Source: Azophilus sp965116165
GTDB lineage: Bacteria > Pseudomonadota > Gammaproteobacteria > Pseudomonadales > Azotimanducaceae
Direction: 5' to 3'
NCBI GenBank assembly: GCA_965116165.1
Contig: OZ220484.1
Span: forward strand, 2,046,001-2,110,000
DNA: 64,000 nt
Positions 43,309 to 51,452 of this stretch are shown piece by piece; position 1 is the first letter of the stretch, and every line of letters starts with the position of its first letter. The notes beneath the pieces are model-generated. The model saw only the letters and a list, made by a program, of their open reading frames with translations, was not told the DNA's origin and searched no databases. The position numbers were made by a program, and so were the translations under genes.

Positions 43309-43923
43309 TCAAATCGATACAACACCAAACCCGGTGTCGCCGGCGGCTCCCCGCTTGAGCAGGGTCCACCCTTCGAGATTGATTTCGTCGCGTCGTTCGT
43401 GTTCGTAATAGACCATTGCCCCGGCGTTCAACACCTCGCCGGATTGCAGGGCCTCCAGTGATGCCGCAAGCAGATTCGAGGCGAACGGCGGATCGAGAAA
43501 GACGATGTCCCACCGATTGATTGTTCTGTCGCGGGCACCTGTTACTAGCGCGGCCTCGGGTCGGCGTGGTGTCACGGTGTCTTGCCGTGCCGTGTCCCGC
43601 AAAAAACGCAGGGCCGATTGTCGGCGTATGGCACAGTTTTCGGCACCGAGCCGCTGTGCGTTTTTACGCAGTGCGGCAGCCGTTTCCCAGCCGTTGTCGA
43701 CAAGAACAACGCTGTGCGCACCCCGCGATAGCGCCTCAAAGCCGAGGGCGCCGCTGCCGGCGAACAGGTCCAGACAGTCGCTGCCAACCACCTTTGTGGA
43801 CAACCAATTGAACAGGGTTTCCCTTACCCGCCCAAGCGTTGGACGCACGGCCGCATGGCCGCCCAGCTTCAGCTTCCGCCCTCTCCACAGACCGCCGATA
43901 ATGCGCACTTCGTTTTTCGACAT
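43309..43923 (-). CDS. rsmD: 16S rRNA (guanine966-N2)-methyltransferase
   Basis: A 204-residue RsmD modifying G966 of 16S rRNA. IIGGLWRGRKL and RPTLGRVRETLFNWL are the N-terminal RNA-binding signature, CLDLFAGSGALGFEALSRG binds AdoMet, and DIVFLDPPFASN is the catalytic motif. Start ATG 43923, divergent from ftsY with 57 bp between, the common arrangement. Confidence 0.94.
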   Translation of the reverse strand: MSKNEVRIIGGLWRGRKLKLGGHAAVRPTLGRVRETLFNWLSTKVVGSDCLDLFAGSGALGFEALSRGAHSVVLVDNGWETAAALRKNAQRLGAENCAIRRQSALRFLRDTARQDTVTPRRPEAALVTGARDRTINRWDIVFLDPPFASNLLAASLEALQSGEVLNAGAMVYYEHERRDEINLEGWTLLKRGAAGDTGFGVVSI

Positions 43924-43980
43924 GGCGGCCCGCGTTTATCCTTGGGGGGAATCCAGCCCCCGCACCTGTATAGTGCAACA

Positions 43981-44952
43981 ATGTTGAGCGAAACCGAGCC
44001 AAAAGACGAGGGTGCGCTTTGGCGGCGATTGCGACGCGGCCTGAGCAAGACCCGCGGTCGCCTGGCCGAGGGCATTGGCAACCTGTTGCTTGGCGAGCGC
44101 GCCATTGACCAGGCTGTCCTTGAGGAACTGGAAACGGCGTTGCTGCTGACGGATGTCGGGGTCGATGCCACCCGGAAGATCGTTGCGGCACTCACCGCTC
44201 GGGTAAAGCGTCGCGAATTGAGGGACATGGCCGCTCTGCATCGCGCCTTGTCGGAGCTACTCAAAGAACGGCTGACGCCGTTGCAAAGGCCGTTCGAGGT
44301 TGGATCGGCGCGCCCATCCGTCATGTTCTTCGTCGGTGTCAACGGTGTCGGTAAGACCACGACGATCGGCAAGATGGCCCGACGGTTGCGGGGGGATGGA
44401 CGGTCTGTGCTGTTGGCGGCGGGAGACACATTCCGGGCGGCGGCGGTGGAACAATTGCAGGCTTGGGGAGAGCGCAATGGCGTCGCGGTCATCGCGCAAC
44501 GCCAGGGAGCGGATAGCGCATCGGTGGTCTACGATGCGGTGCAGGCCGCCCGGGCGCGCGGGTTCGATGTGCTGCTCGCCGATACGGCGGGACGTTTGCA
44601 GGCCAGGGTCAACCTCATGGAGGAGTTAAAAAAAATACGCCGCGTGGTCGAGCGCCTCGATCCCTCGGCCCCGCACGAGGTACTGCTGGTGCTCGACGCG
44701 GGCAGTGGCCAGAACGCGCTCGGGCAGGTGGCGGAATTCGACGCGGCGGTGGGCGTGACGGGATTCATTATCACCAAGCTCGACGGTAGCGCCCGGGCCG
44801 GGGTGATCTTCGCCATCGCCGAACGGCTGCACCGCATGGGCAGGATCATTCCGGTGTATTTCATCGGCATCGGAGAGGGGCTCGACGACCTGCGGCCCTT
44901 CGATGCCGACGCCTTTGTCGATGCGCTGCTCGCGCCGGAGCGGGCGAGATAG
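43981..44952 (+). CDS. ftsY: Signal recognition particle receptor FtsY
   Basis: A 323-residue SRP receptor GTPase that delivers ribosomes to the SecYEG translocon. It has the N domain (WRRLRRGLSKTRGRLAEGI), G1 FVGVNGVGKTTTIGKMA, LAAGDTFRAAAVEQL, the DTAGR box (LLADTAGRLQ), ITKLDGSARAG and the C-terminal GIGEGLDDLRPFDADAFV. The N-terminal acidic A domain is nearly absent, so it is a short form. ATG 43981 is the only start consistent with this. ftsE and ftsX follow. Confidence 0.95.
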   Translation: MLSETEPKDEGALWRRLRRGLSKTRGRLAEGIGNLLLGERAIDQAVLEELETALLLTDVGVDATRKIVAALTARVKRRELRDMAALHRALSELLKERLTPLQRPFEVGSARPSVMFFVGVNGVGKTTTIGKMARRLRGDGRSVLLAAGDTFRAAAVEQLQAWGERNGVAVIAQRQGADSASVVYDAVQAARARGFDVLLADTAGRLQARVNLMEELKKIRRVVERLDPSAPHEVLLVLDAGSGQNALGQVAEFDAAVGVTGFIITKLDGSARAGVIFAIAERLHRMGRIIPVYFIGIGEGLDDLRPFDADAFVDALLAPERAR

Positions 44953-44991
44953 TGGTATTGGCGGGCGGGCGGCAACATTGCGGCGGCAAAC

Positions 44992-45678
44992 GTGGCGCAA
45001 ATTGAGTTTCATACCGTCTTGAAACGCTTTGAGGACGGTTTCGAGGCGCTGCGGGATGTCTCCCTTTCCTTCGAGGAAGGCTCCATGACCTTCCTTACCG
45101 GACACTCCGGCGCGGGCAAGACCACCTTTTTGAAACTCCTGCTGTGCCTCGACCGGCCAACACGGGGCCGCATCCTCGTCGGTGGCATCGACCTCGGCAA
45201 GCTGCGCGCCAGGGGGTTGGCTCGTTATCGTCAATCCCTGGGCGCTGTCTTCCAAGACCATCACCTGCTGCTTACACGTAGTATTTTCGACAATGTCGCC
45301 CTGCCGCTGCGCGTGGTGGGCATGCGTGAACGCGAGATTGGTCGGCGGGTGCGGGCGGCCTTGGGACGGGTGGGCCTGCTCGAGCGGGAATCGATGCTGC
45401 CGCTGCAACTGTCCGTCGGCGAGCAGCAGCGGGTTGGGATTGCGCGGGCCATTGTTATTCGGCCCCGTATTCTCATCGCCGACGAGCCCACGGGCAATCT
45501 CGATCCGAAGCTTTCCCACGACATTATGTTGCTCTTCCGGCAATTTAACCATGTGGGCGCCACGGTCATCATTGCCAGCCACGATAGGCCGCTGATCGGT
45601 ACCCTGAATCAGCGCACTGTCGAATTATCCCAGGGGTCTGTTCTTAGGGACATACAGCCGACCCCGGAGAGCGGCTAG
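44992..45678 (+). CDS. ftsE: Cell division ATP-binding protein FtsE
   Basis: A 228-residue ABC ATPase that works with FtsX to activate peptidoglycan amidases at the septum. Walker A is TGHSGAGKTTFL, the Q-loop AVFQDHHLL, the signature LSVGEQQRVGIARAI (the usual SGG is SVG) and Walker B ILIADEPTGNLD. The start is GTG 44992. The stop TAG is inside CTAG (45675-45678), and RE4-like sequence follows directly. The gap to ftsX is 325 bp and filled with repeats, while in most relatives the two genes overlap or touch. Confidence 0.94.
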   Translation: MAQIEFHTVLKRFEDGFEALRDVSLSFEEGSMTFLTGHSGAGKTTFLKLLLCLDRPTRGRILVGGIDLGKLRARGLARYRQSLGAVFQDHHLLLTRSIFDNVALPLRVVGMREREIGRRVRAALGRVGLLERESMLPLQLSVGEQQRVGIARAIVIRPRILIADEPTGNLDPKLSHDIMLLFRQFNHVGATVIIASHDRPLIGTLNQRTVELSQGSVLRDIQPTPESG

Positions 45679-45733
45679 TGTGCCGTCCGAAAAATACGCA
45701 TACGATTCATTCTGTTCGCGTCGGATCGTAATC
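45679..45733 (+). repeat. RE4 end fragment
   Basis: TGTGCCGTCCGAAAAATACG followed by CATACGATTCATTCTG matches the ends of the full RE4 copy at 45841-45965 and the fragment at 49325-49385. It starts directly after CTAG, the ftsE stop. Confidence 0.6.
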
Positions 45734-45739
45734 ATTTGA

Positions 45740-45837
45740 GGAACCTCCGATTAATTCTGTAGTCGCGGCATACGATTAAATGAATCAATAGCTTACGAGA
45801 ATATCAATGCTGCTCTATCGAATTGTTCAGACCTGCC
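45740..45837 (+). repeat. RE2 miniature inverted-repeat element, copy 6
   Basis: A 98-bp copy starting GGAACCTCCGATTAATTC and ending TTGTTCAGACCTGCC, with no clear target duplication. Its right edge overlaps the CTAA that flanks RE4. Confidence 0.8.
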
Positions 45838-45840
45838 TAA

Positions 45841-45965
45841 TGTGCTGTCCGGCAAATTCGCTATAAAATAGTCACCGGCCTATAAAAAATAATTTCATTT
45901 AAAATCAATGATATAAGATACATTACACACAGGTCGAATAGTATGCGCATTTCCGGGACAGGACA
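45841..45965 (+). repeat. RE4 miniature inverted-repeat element
   Basis: A 125-bp AT-rich element with ends TGTGCTGTCCGGCAAATTCG and TGTCCTGTCCCGGAAATGCG (reverse complement), flanked by CTAA on both sides (45837-45840 and 45966-45969). Confidence 0.82.
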
Positions 45966-46003
45966 CTAAAGGGTATTTATATGTCTAGAACGGCATCGAT
46001 CCG

Positions 46004-46969
46004 GTGGTGGGTCAATGGGACGAAACGCTAGTGCCCGATAAACTTCCCTGGCCGAGAACATCCAATCCTTGGAGTTGGTTGCGCGACCATGTTCGCGTGG
46101 GGAGGGATTCGCTGCGCTACGGCTCGCAACGGTTGGGGGGGACGCTGTTGGCGTGGTTGCTGGTGGGGATTGCGCTCGCCCTGCCCGCGGGGCTGATCCT
46201 GTTGCAGGCGGGCCTCTCCGAGTTGACCGGCCGTTGGGAGCATCGCCCGGGTATCTCGGTCTACTTTGAACCCGGTGCGAGCTTCGATGTGCTTGCGGCC
46301 GCGCTGCGCCGACAGCCCGGTGTTGAGCGGGTGGACATAGTCACCCAGGAGGAGGCGCTGGCCGAATTTCGTGGCGAGGCGCTTTTGGGCGATGCGTTGG
46401 AGGTGCTGGAATCCAATCCCCTGCCCGCGTCGCTGCGGGTTGTGCCGATTGCGGGAACCCATTTCGCGGATTTGCGGCGGCTTGCCGAACAGGCGTCGCG
46501 ACACCCGGGAGCGATGGAGGTTGTGGTTGAAAAAACCTGGTTGGAACGGGTGGCCGATGCATCCCGGGTGGTCCAACGGGTGGGCCTCCTGCTTGGCGCT
46601 TTGTTCGGGCTCGGTGCGGTTTTGGTTACGGCCACATCGGTGCGCCTAGCCATCGAAGCGCGGCTCGATGAACTGAAGGTGATGAAACTTGTCGGTGCCA
46701 GCGACGGCCAGGTGCGTCGTCCCTTCCTCTACTTGGGATTGCTGTACGGGCTCGGCGGCGGCATGGTGGCGGCGATGTTGCTGAGTGGGGGAATCATCCT
46801 TTTGGAACCACCGCTTGCGAGGTTGCTGGGCAGCTTCGATATGGAGTTCGAGGTCACGGCGTTCGGCTTCCGCTTTTTGGGGATACTGCTTGGTACGGGT
46901 ACGGTTTTGGGTATTTTCGGTGCCGCCATTGCCGTTCGGCAGCGACGGGCGAGCTTGCAAATTCTATGA
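46004..46969 (+). CDS. ftsX: Cell division protein FtsX
   Basis: A 321-residue ABC transporter-like membrane protein. There are four membrane segments: near residues 45-70 (TLLAWLLVGIALALPAGLIL), near 195-215, 240-265 and 290-312. Between the first two is the extracellular domain (about 75-190, starting HRPGISVYFEPGAS) that contacts murein hydrolase activators. LAIEARLDELKVMKLVGAS is the coupling-helix region that meets FtsE. Start GTG 46004. It is cut off from ftsE by three repeat elements, so it may need its own promoter. Confidence 0.92.
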   Translation: MVGQWDETLVPDKLPWPRTSNPWSWLRDHVRVGRDSLRYGSQRLGGTLLAWLLVGIALALPAGLILLQAGLSELTGRWEHRPGISVYFEPGASFDVLAAALRRQPGVERVDIVTQEEALAEFRGEALLGDALEVLESNPLPASLRVVPIAGTHFADLRRLAEQASRHPGAMEVVVEKTWLERVADASRVVQRVGLLLGALFGLGAVLVTATSVRLAIEARLDELKVMKLVGASDGQVRRPFLYLGLLYGLGGGMVAAMLLSGGIILLEPPLARLLGSFDMEFEVTAFGFRFLGILLGTGTVLGIFGAAIAVRQRRASLQIL

Positions 46970-47017
46970 TCGGGGCGTCGGCCGGGGCCAAGCATGGCGC
47001 TTCCGACTTGAAATCGC

Positions 47018-47113
47018 GCTCGAAGAACCCATATATTTTGCGATATAATTTCCAATCGAATAGGCTATGAGTGATTTGATACCACTCTATCGACTTGTTT
47101 GGACTTTTCTCAG
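47018..47113 (+). repeat. RE1 end remnant joined to an RE2 half
   Basis: CGATATAATTTCC (ending near 47053) matches the RE1 terminus. AGGCTATGAGTGATTTGATACC and CTATCGACTTGTTTGGACTT (47060-47110) match the right half of RE2. This decayed pair lies in the rpoH promoter region. Confidence 0.5.
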
Positions 47114-47238
47114 CACTCTATTGACGAGGGTGCTAGAATCCATCGCTGTGCATGGGAGTGATCCCTATTAACGGCGCGTCCCGGAACGGGTTGCGTCCGG
47201 CGCGGACCATGGAAACGACTGGAGTAGCGGGAAGGCCT

Positions 47239-48126
47239 ATGTCAACGAACCTATTGTCGCCGAACAGTTTGTCGCCGGGGCGCGATCTTGCGGGCTACAT
47301 GCAAACCGTGAGCACATTCCCCATCTTGTCGGCCGAGGAGGAGAAAGCCTTGGCCGAGCGCTTCTATTATGAAAAAGACCTTGATGCCGCCCGCGAGTTG
47401 GTGCTTTGCCACCTGCGTTTCGTGGTGCATCTGGCAAGGACATATCAAGGGTATGGCCTGTCCCAGGCCGACCTCATCCAGGAAGGCAATGTCGGGTTGA
47501 TGAAGGCCGTCAAGCGATTCAATCCCGAAGTCGGTGTTCGCCTGGTGTCGTTTGCCGTGCATTGGATCAAGGCGGAAATGCACGAGTTCATCCTGCGCAA
47601 TTGGCGTATCGTCAAAGTCGCCACCACCAAGGCACAGCGCAAGCTCTTCTTTAATCTTCGCGGCGCCAAAAAGCGATTGGCGTGGCTGACCCAGGAGGAA
47701 ACCAAGTCGGTAGCGGACGAATTGGGCGTTACCCCCGAGGAGGTCGCGCGTATGGAGGGTCGGCTGGCCGCCTCGGACCTCGCCTTTGACGGATACGACT
47801 CGGATGACGACGAGGGCCATGCCCCGGCGCACTATCTGCCTATCGAGGGGTTGGTCGGTGCCGACCCGGCGGAACTGGTTGCGGCCGATGACTGGTCGGT
47901 GGCTTCCGAGGAACTGCTGTACGCGGCAATTGCCAAGCTGGATGATCGCAGCCGCGAGATCATCGCGGCGCGCTGGTTGCGGGAGGAGAAAGCGACGCTC
48001 GCGGAATTGGCCGGACGATATGGGGTGTCCGCCGAGCGCATTCGTCAGCTTGAGCGCAATGCCATGAAGAAACTCAAGTCCTGCTTTCTTGAAGCCCAGG
48101 GAACCGGGCACGCTATCGCCGCCTGA
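47239..48126 (+). CDS. rpoH: RNA polymerase heat-shock sigma factor RpoH (sigma-32)
   Basis: A 295-residue sigma factor. Region 2 contains AARELVLCHLRFVVHLARTY and QADLIQEGNVGLMKAVKRFN; the RpoH box is near TKAQRKLFFNLRGAKKRL (QRKLFFNLR), which is specific for sigma-32. Region 4 is LAELAGRYGVSAERIRQLER. ATG 47239 has GGAAGG just upstream; the frame extends 29 codons further up without conservation. It follows ftsYEX in the usual order. The decayed RE1/RE2 remnants upstream may have changed its promoter. Confidence 0.95.
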   Translation: MSTNLLSPNSLSPGRDLAGYMQTVSTFPILSAEEEKALAERFYYEKDLDAARELVLCHLRFVVHLARTYQGYGLSQADLIQEGNVGLMKAVKRFNPEVGVRLVSFAVHWIKAEMHEFILRNWRIVKVATTKAQRKLFFNLRGAKKRLAWLTQEETKSVADELGVTPEEVARMEGRLAASDLAFDGYDSDDDEGHAPAHYLPIEGLVGADPAELVAADDWSVASEELLYAAIAKLDDRSREIIAARWLREEKATLAELAGRYGVSAERIRQLERNAMKKLKSCFLEAQGTGHAIAA

Positions 48127-48147
48127 AATCCATCTTCCAAAGCAAAG

Positions 48148-48202
48148 GGGCTTATAAAGGAAAGTTGACAGAAACCGACATGTGGTGGCTTTCAGCCGCT
48201 AA
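48148..48202 (-). repeat. RE1 fragment (copy G) broken by RE2
   Basis: The first half of a reverse-oriented RE1 (GGGCTTATAAAGGAAAGTTG, then CAGCCGCTAA). At its CTAA (48199-48202) an RE2 copy is inserted; the second half of RE1 is missing. Confidence 0.75.
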
Positions 48203-48301
48203 GGAAGGTCTGAACAATTCGATAGAGCAGCGTTTGGCTACTCGTAAGGTATTGATTTTATTAAATCGGATGCCGCGAATCCAAGATTAATCAGAGGTTC
48301 C
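48203..48301 (+). repeat. RE2 miniature inverted-repeat element, copy 8
   Basis: A 99-bp copy from GGAAGGTCTGAACAATTCG to AATCAGAGGTTCC, flanked by CTAA and CCAA. It was inserted into RE1 copy G, the reverse of the nesting at 22948-23154. Confidence 0.85.
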
Positions 48302-48323
48302 CCAAGACATAGTTGGAGGGTAT

Positions 48324-48965
48324 GTGACTCGTCGGACCTATCCGCGACGTCGGGGCCGCATGACCCGGGGCCAGAGCCGGGCACTGGAAACCCTTTCCGA
48401 CCGCTATGTCGTCGATTCGGAGCCGATGGACTGGCCCCGGATATTTTCCCGCAGCGCCCCCATCGGCGTGGAAATTGGCTTCGGCATGGGCCAGACGCTG
48501 CTTGATTGGGCGACCATCCACCCGGAACTCAATCTCATCGGCATCGAAGTCTACGATCCGGGCATCGGTGCGTTGCTCGCCGGCATCGAGCGGCGGGGGC
48601 TTACTAATCTGCGGGTGTTGCGGGGCGATGCGGAAGAACTCGTGGAAGCCAAATTCCATCCGGCGAGCCTTGCGGAGGTCCACATCTGGTTTCCCGACCC
48701 CTGGCCCAAAAAACGCCACCACAAGCGGCGGCTGATGCGGCCGGCATTCACGGCGCTGTTGGCGAACCGACTCGTGCCTGGCGGCCTATTGAGAATAGCC
48801 ACGGACTGGGCACCCTATGCGGAGTGGATTGGCATGGTGCTCGACGCCGAGCCGGCACTGCGGTCGGGTGCCGCAACCGGCGAGCGGACCGAAACCCGTT
48901 TCGAGGCCCGCGGTCGGCGGCTCGGTCACGGGATTTGTGAATTTCACTATGAGCGAGTCGAGTGA
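48324..48965 (+). CDS. trmB: tRNA (guanine46-N7)-methyltransferase
   Basis: A 213-residue TrmB that makes m7G46 in tRNA. It opens TRRTYPRRRGRMTRGQSRAL (the RGR.T.GQ signature), with VEIGFGMGQTLLDWA (AdoMet), VLRGDAEELVEAKF, IWFPDPWPKKRHHKRRLM (the catalytic PDPWPKKRH motif) and C-terminal TRFEARGRRLGHGI. GTG 48324 is preceded by GGAGGG. RE2 sits directly upstream. Confidence 0.95.
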   Translation: MTRRTYPRRRGRMTRGQSRALETLSDRYVVDSEPMDWPRIFSRSAPIGVEIGFGMGQTLLDWATIHPELNLIGIEVYDPGIGALLAGIERRGLTNLRVLRGDAEELVEAKFHPASLAEVHIWFPDPWPKKRHHKRRLMRPAFTALLANRLVPGGLLRIATDWAPYAEWIGMVLDAEPALRSGAATGERTETRFEARGRRLGHGICEFHYERVE

Positions 48966-48999
48966 TCCAATTTACTATGGCGCATTTTTGTGCCATTAA

Positions 49000-49139
49000 G
49001 GAAGGTCTGAACAATTCGATAGAGCGGCATTTATCTACTCGTAAGCTATTGATTCTATTAAACTGGATGCCTCGACTACAGGATTAAACAATGGTTTACG
49101 AGTAGCCCAGTGTCCCTCTATCGACTTGTTCAGACCTTC
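49000..49139 (+). repeat. RE2 variant with two left ends
   Basis: A normal left end (GGAAGGTCTGAACAATTCG) and middle are followed at about 49085 by the inverted left end of another copy, closing TTGTTCAGACCTTCC. The result is a 140-bp inverted dimer. Left flank TTAA; the right edge merges with the CTAA of RE5. Confidence 0.75.
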
Positions 49140-49143
49140 CTAA

Positions 49144-49320
49144 CCCGGCCTCTATTCATGAATAAACTACTGCGGTCGCCAATAGCAGCGAAATCACTGG
49201 GTGTGCTCTCGTCGCGTGCTCAACGTGCCGTCAAGCACACCTGTGCGCTCTCTAGTCCGCGCACCCACGGATTTCACTACTCTTACCGGCCTTGTCACGT
49301 TCATTCATGAATAGGTCGGG
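49144..49320 (+). repeat. RE5 miniature inverted-repeat element, copy 2
   Basis: A 177-bp copy about 85 percent identical to 40864-41039, flanked by perfect CTAA duplications (49140-49143 and 49321-49324). Confidence 0.87.
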
Positions 49321-49324
49321 CTAA

Positions 49325-49385
49325 AACGATTACGGCCCAGCGCATACAGGTTGAATCGTATGCGTGTTTTCCAGACGCAACATGT
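49325..49385 (-). repeat. RE4 end fragment, reverse orientation
   Basis: The reverse complement contains ACACGCATACGATTCAACCT, matching the RE4 ends at 45679 and 45930-45965. It lies just beyond the hemW stop. Confidence 0.55.
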
Positions 49386-49397
49386 GGTGCGTCTTGA

Positions 49398-50783
49398 TTA
49401 GAGAAAGTGCTCCACAAGGGTGTCCAGATGCCGTAGACCCAGCGGTGTGGCGGCAATGCGGTCGGGCTCGGTCAACCCGAGTTCGCTGGTCATTCGCCAG
49501 GTTGGCGCCACCAGGCTCCAGGGTAGCCCGGTGCGGGTTTCGAAGAGGCGCCGCTCAACCCCACCGACAAGGCGCAGGGCATTCATCATAAACTCCCCGG
49601 CCAACTCCGAAGTGCCCACCGCCAACCATTCGGTGCGGCAGGGATCTTGCAGATAAAGGCGCGGTTGGCGGGGATTGCGTGTGCGAAAAGTCGGGGAGAG
49701 ATGGGCCCTGGGCGCCGTCGGCGGGCATTGGGTTGCGGCTGCCGGCGCCATTCCCCGCGGTGGTGTCGAGGGTGGAGGCCACAACGGATCCCCGGGGCCG
49801 GACCGCAATGAGATGTTGGATTGAAGCTCCAATAGAGGTTCATCGGGACGCCACTGTGGGGTTTCGGGGGGAGGTCGAGACAAGGGCTCGAAGGGAAGCT
49901 CTGAAGAAGAGACGCTCGCCGTGCCGTGCTTGCCGTGCGCACCGGCGCCGAGGCCCAGATAGTCCCCAAATGTCCAGTAGACTAGATTGTGTCGGCAAAT
50001 TGCCCCGGGTTGCGCATAGGCGGAAATCTCGTAGCGCTCGAACCCCGCCTGTTCGAGCAGCGCATGCCCCGCCGCCTCCATGTCGCAAATTGCCGCTTCA
50101 TCGGGAAGATTCCCGGGCGGACGGCGGGCGAATTCGGTCTTCGGCTCGATGGTGAGTTGATACCAGCTTAGGTGGTCCGGCGATAGGGCAATGGCGGCTT
50201 CCAGATCGGCGAGCGCCGCCTTCGTTGTTTGACCCGGCAAGCCGTACATGATGTCGAGGTTGATGTTCTCGAATCCGCCGCGACGGGCCGCCGCAACGCA
50301 GGCGCGGGTCTCATCCGGGCTGTGTATTCGCCCGAGCCGCCGCAGAGACCCCGGGGAAAACGATTGTGCGCCGATGGATAGCCGATTGATGCCCGCAATG
50401 CGATAGGCGCGCAGTTCGTCCCGCTCGGCGGCGCCGGGGTTTGCCTCCATGGTCATTTCGGCACCGGCCCGGAGTCGGGGAGAGATGGTTTCGATGAACC
50501 CGCCCAGGGCGCGGGAGGAAAACAGGCTTGGCGTGCCGCCTCCGAAAAACACGCTGTCGAATCGGAGCGGATTGCCGACCCGGGGCGCGAGAACCCGAGC
50601 GTGGAACTCGGCGGTCAATGCCCGGATATAGGTTTCCTCCGGCAGGGATCCAGTCAACGGATGGGAGTTGAAATCGCAGTACGGGCACTTCTTTACACAC
50701 CACGGAAAATGCACGTAGAGGCCAAGGGTCGGGAAGTCGCCCGGGCTGTTGGGGCGGGTCGCGACAACTTTCCGCTGTTTCAT
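49398..50783 (-). CDS. hemW: HemW radical-SAM haem chaperone with a low-complexity insertion
   Basis: A 461-residue protein. GLYVHFPWCVKKCPYCDFNS carries the cluster Cys29, Cys33, Cys36 plus the extra aromatic and Cys context of HemW. FFGGGTPSLF, SIGAQSFSPG and GLPGQTTKAAL are family motifs, and NLVYWTFGDYLGLGAGAHGK closes the barrel. Relatives have about 375-390 residues. The extra 75-80 residues (about 288-365) are Pro/Ser-rich and unlike HemW (for example LSRPPPETPQW, PPPSTPPRGMAPAAA), placed after GAHGK. The frame is kept and the C-terminal winged-helix-like part follows. The insertion parallels the one in QueE but is not an obvious tandem repeat. Confidence 0.92.
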   Translation of the reverse strand: MKQRKVVATRPNSPGDFPTLGLYVHFPWCVKKCPYCDFNSHPLTGSLPEETYIRALTAEFHARVLAPRVGNPLRFDSVFFGGGTPSLFSSRALGGFIETISPRLRAGAEMTMEANPGAAERDELRAYRIAGINRLSIGAQSFSPGSLRRLGRIHSPDETRACVAAARRGGFENINLDIMYGLPGQTTKAALADLEAAIALSPDHLSWYQLTIEPKTEFARRPPGNLPDEAAICDMEAAGHALLEQAGFERYEISAYAQPGAICRHNLVYWTFGDYLGLGAGAHGKHGTASVSSSELPFEPLSRPPPETPQWRPDEPLLELQSNISLRSGPGDPLWPPPSTPPRGMAPAAATQCPPTAPRAHLSPTFRTRNPRQPRLYLQDPCRTEWLAVGTSELAGEFMMNALRLVGGVERRLFETRTGLPWSLVAPTWRMTSELGLTEPDRIAATPLGLRHLDTLVEHFL

Positions 50784-50803
50784 GCCAGCCTCATGAAATT
50801 ATT

Positions 50804-50837
50804 GGGAATTATATTGATGGATTGACAGGAACTCACA
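50804..50837 (-). repeat. RE1 end fragment (copy H)
   Basis: GGGAATTATATTGATGGATT followed by GACAGGAACTCACAC is one RE1 end. It stops just before CTAA, which holds the rdgB stop codon. Confidence 0.6.
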
Positions 50838-50839
50838 CC

Positions 50840-51439
50840 CTAACCGGATTGGCGCAAGCGGCCGCGCAGGGCCGCAACAAGAGCTTGCGCGGCCTGGCCC
50901 CGGTGACTGAGGCTGTTTTTCAGCTTCGGCTCCAGCTCCGCCGCGGTCTTGCTCAAATCCGGCACCAGGAAATGCGGGTCGTAGCCGAACCCATGCCTTC
51001 CCCGCGCCTCGTCGACAATGGCTCCCCGCCATTCTCCGGTGGCGATCAGGGGGGCCGGGTCGTCCGGCCGCTCAAGGTAGACGAGTGCGCAGCAGAACCG
51101 CGCGTGCCGGTCCCCGACCCCGGCCAGGGCCGCGATCAATTTGCGGTTGTTGGCGTTGTCGTCCTGTTCCGGGCCCGCATATCTCGCCGAGTAGATACCC
51201 GGTGCGCCGTGCAGCGCATCGACAGCGAGCCCCGAATCGTCGGCGATAGCGGGCAGCCCCGAGCCGACGCTCGCATGGCGCGCCTTTTCGAGGGCGTTTT
51301 CCACAAAGGTGTGCGCGGTTTCCGGTGCCGCCTCAATTCCCAACGCGCCTTGGGCGATCAACCTGATGCCAAGCGGGCCGAGTAGGGCCTCAAGCTCCCG
51401 CAGCTTGCCCGCATTGCCGCTTGCCAAAACAACCTGCAT
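50840..51439 (-). CDS. rdgB: XTP/dITP pyrophosphatase (RdgB/HAM1)
   Basis: A 199-residue house-cleaning nucleotidase that removes dITP and XTP. VVLASGNAGKLRELEALL (substrate Asn and Lys), IADDSGLAVDALHGAPGIYSAR (metal Asp pair) and GRHGFGYDPHFLVPDLSKTAAEL (base-recognition FGYDPxF) are all present, with SHRGQAA at the end. ATG 51439 fits the standard length. It lies between hemW and the DUF4426 gene, the pseudomonad order. The stop TAG is inside CTAA next to an RE1 scrap. Confidence 0.95.
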   Translation of the reverse strand: MQVVLASGNAGKLRELEALLGPLGIRLIAQGALGIEAAPETAHTFVENALEKARHASVGSGLPAIADDSGLAVDALHGAPGIYSARYAGPEQDDNANNRKLIAALAGVGDRHARFCCALVYLERPDDPAPLIATGEWRGAIVDEARGRHGFGYDPHFLVPDLSKTAAELEPKLKNSLSHRGQAAQALVAALRGRLRQSG

Positions 51440-51452
51440 GGAACAATTCCTC

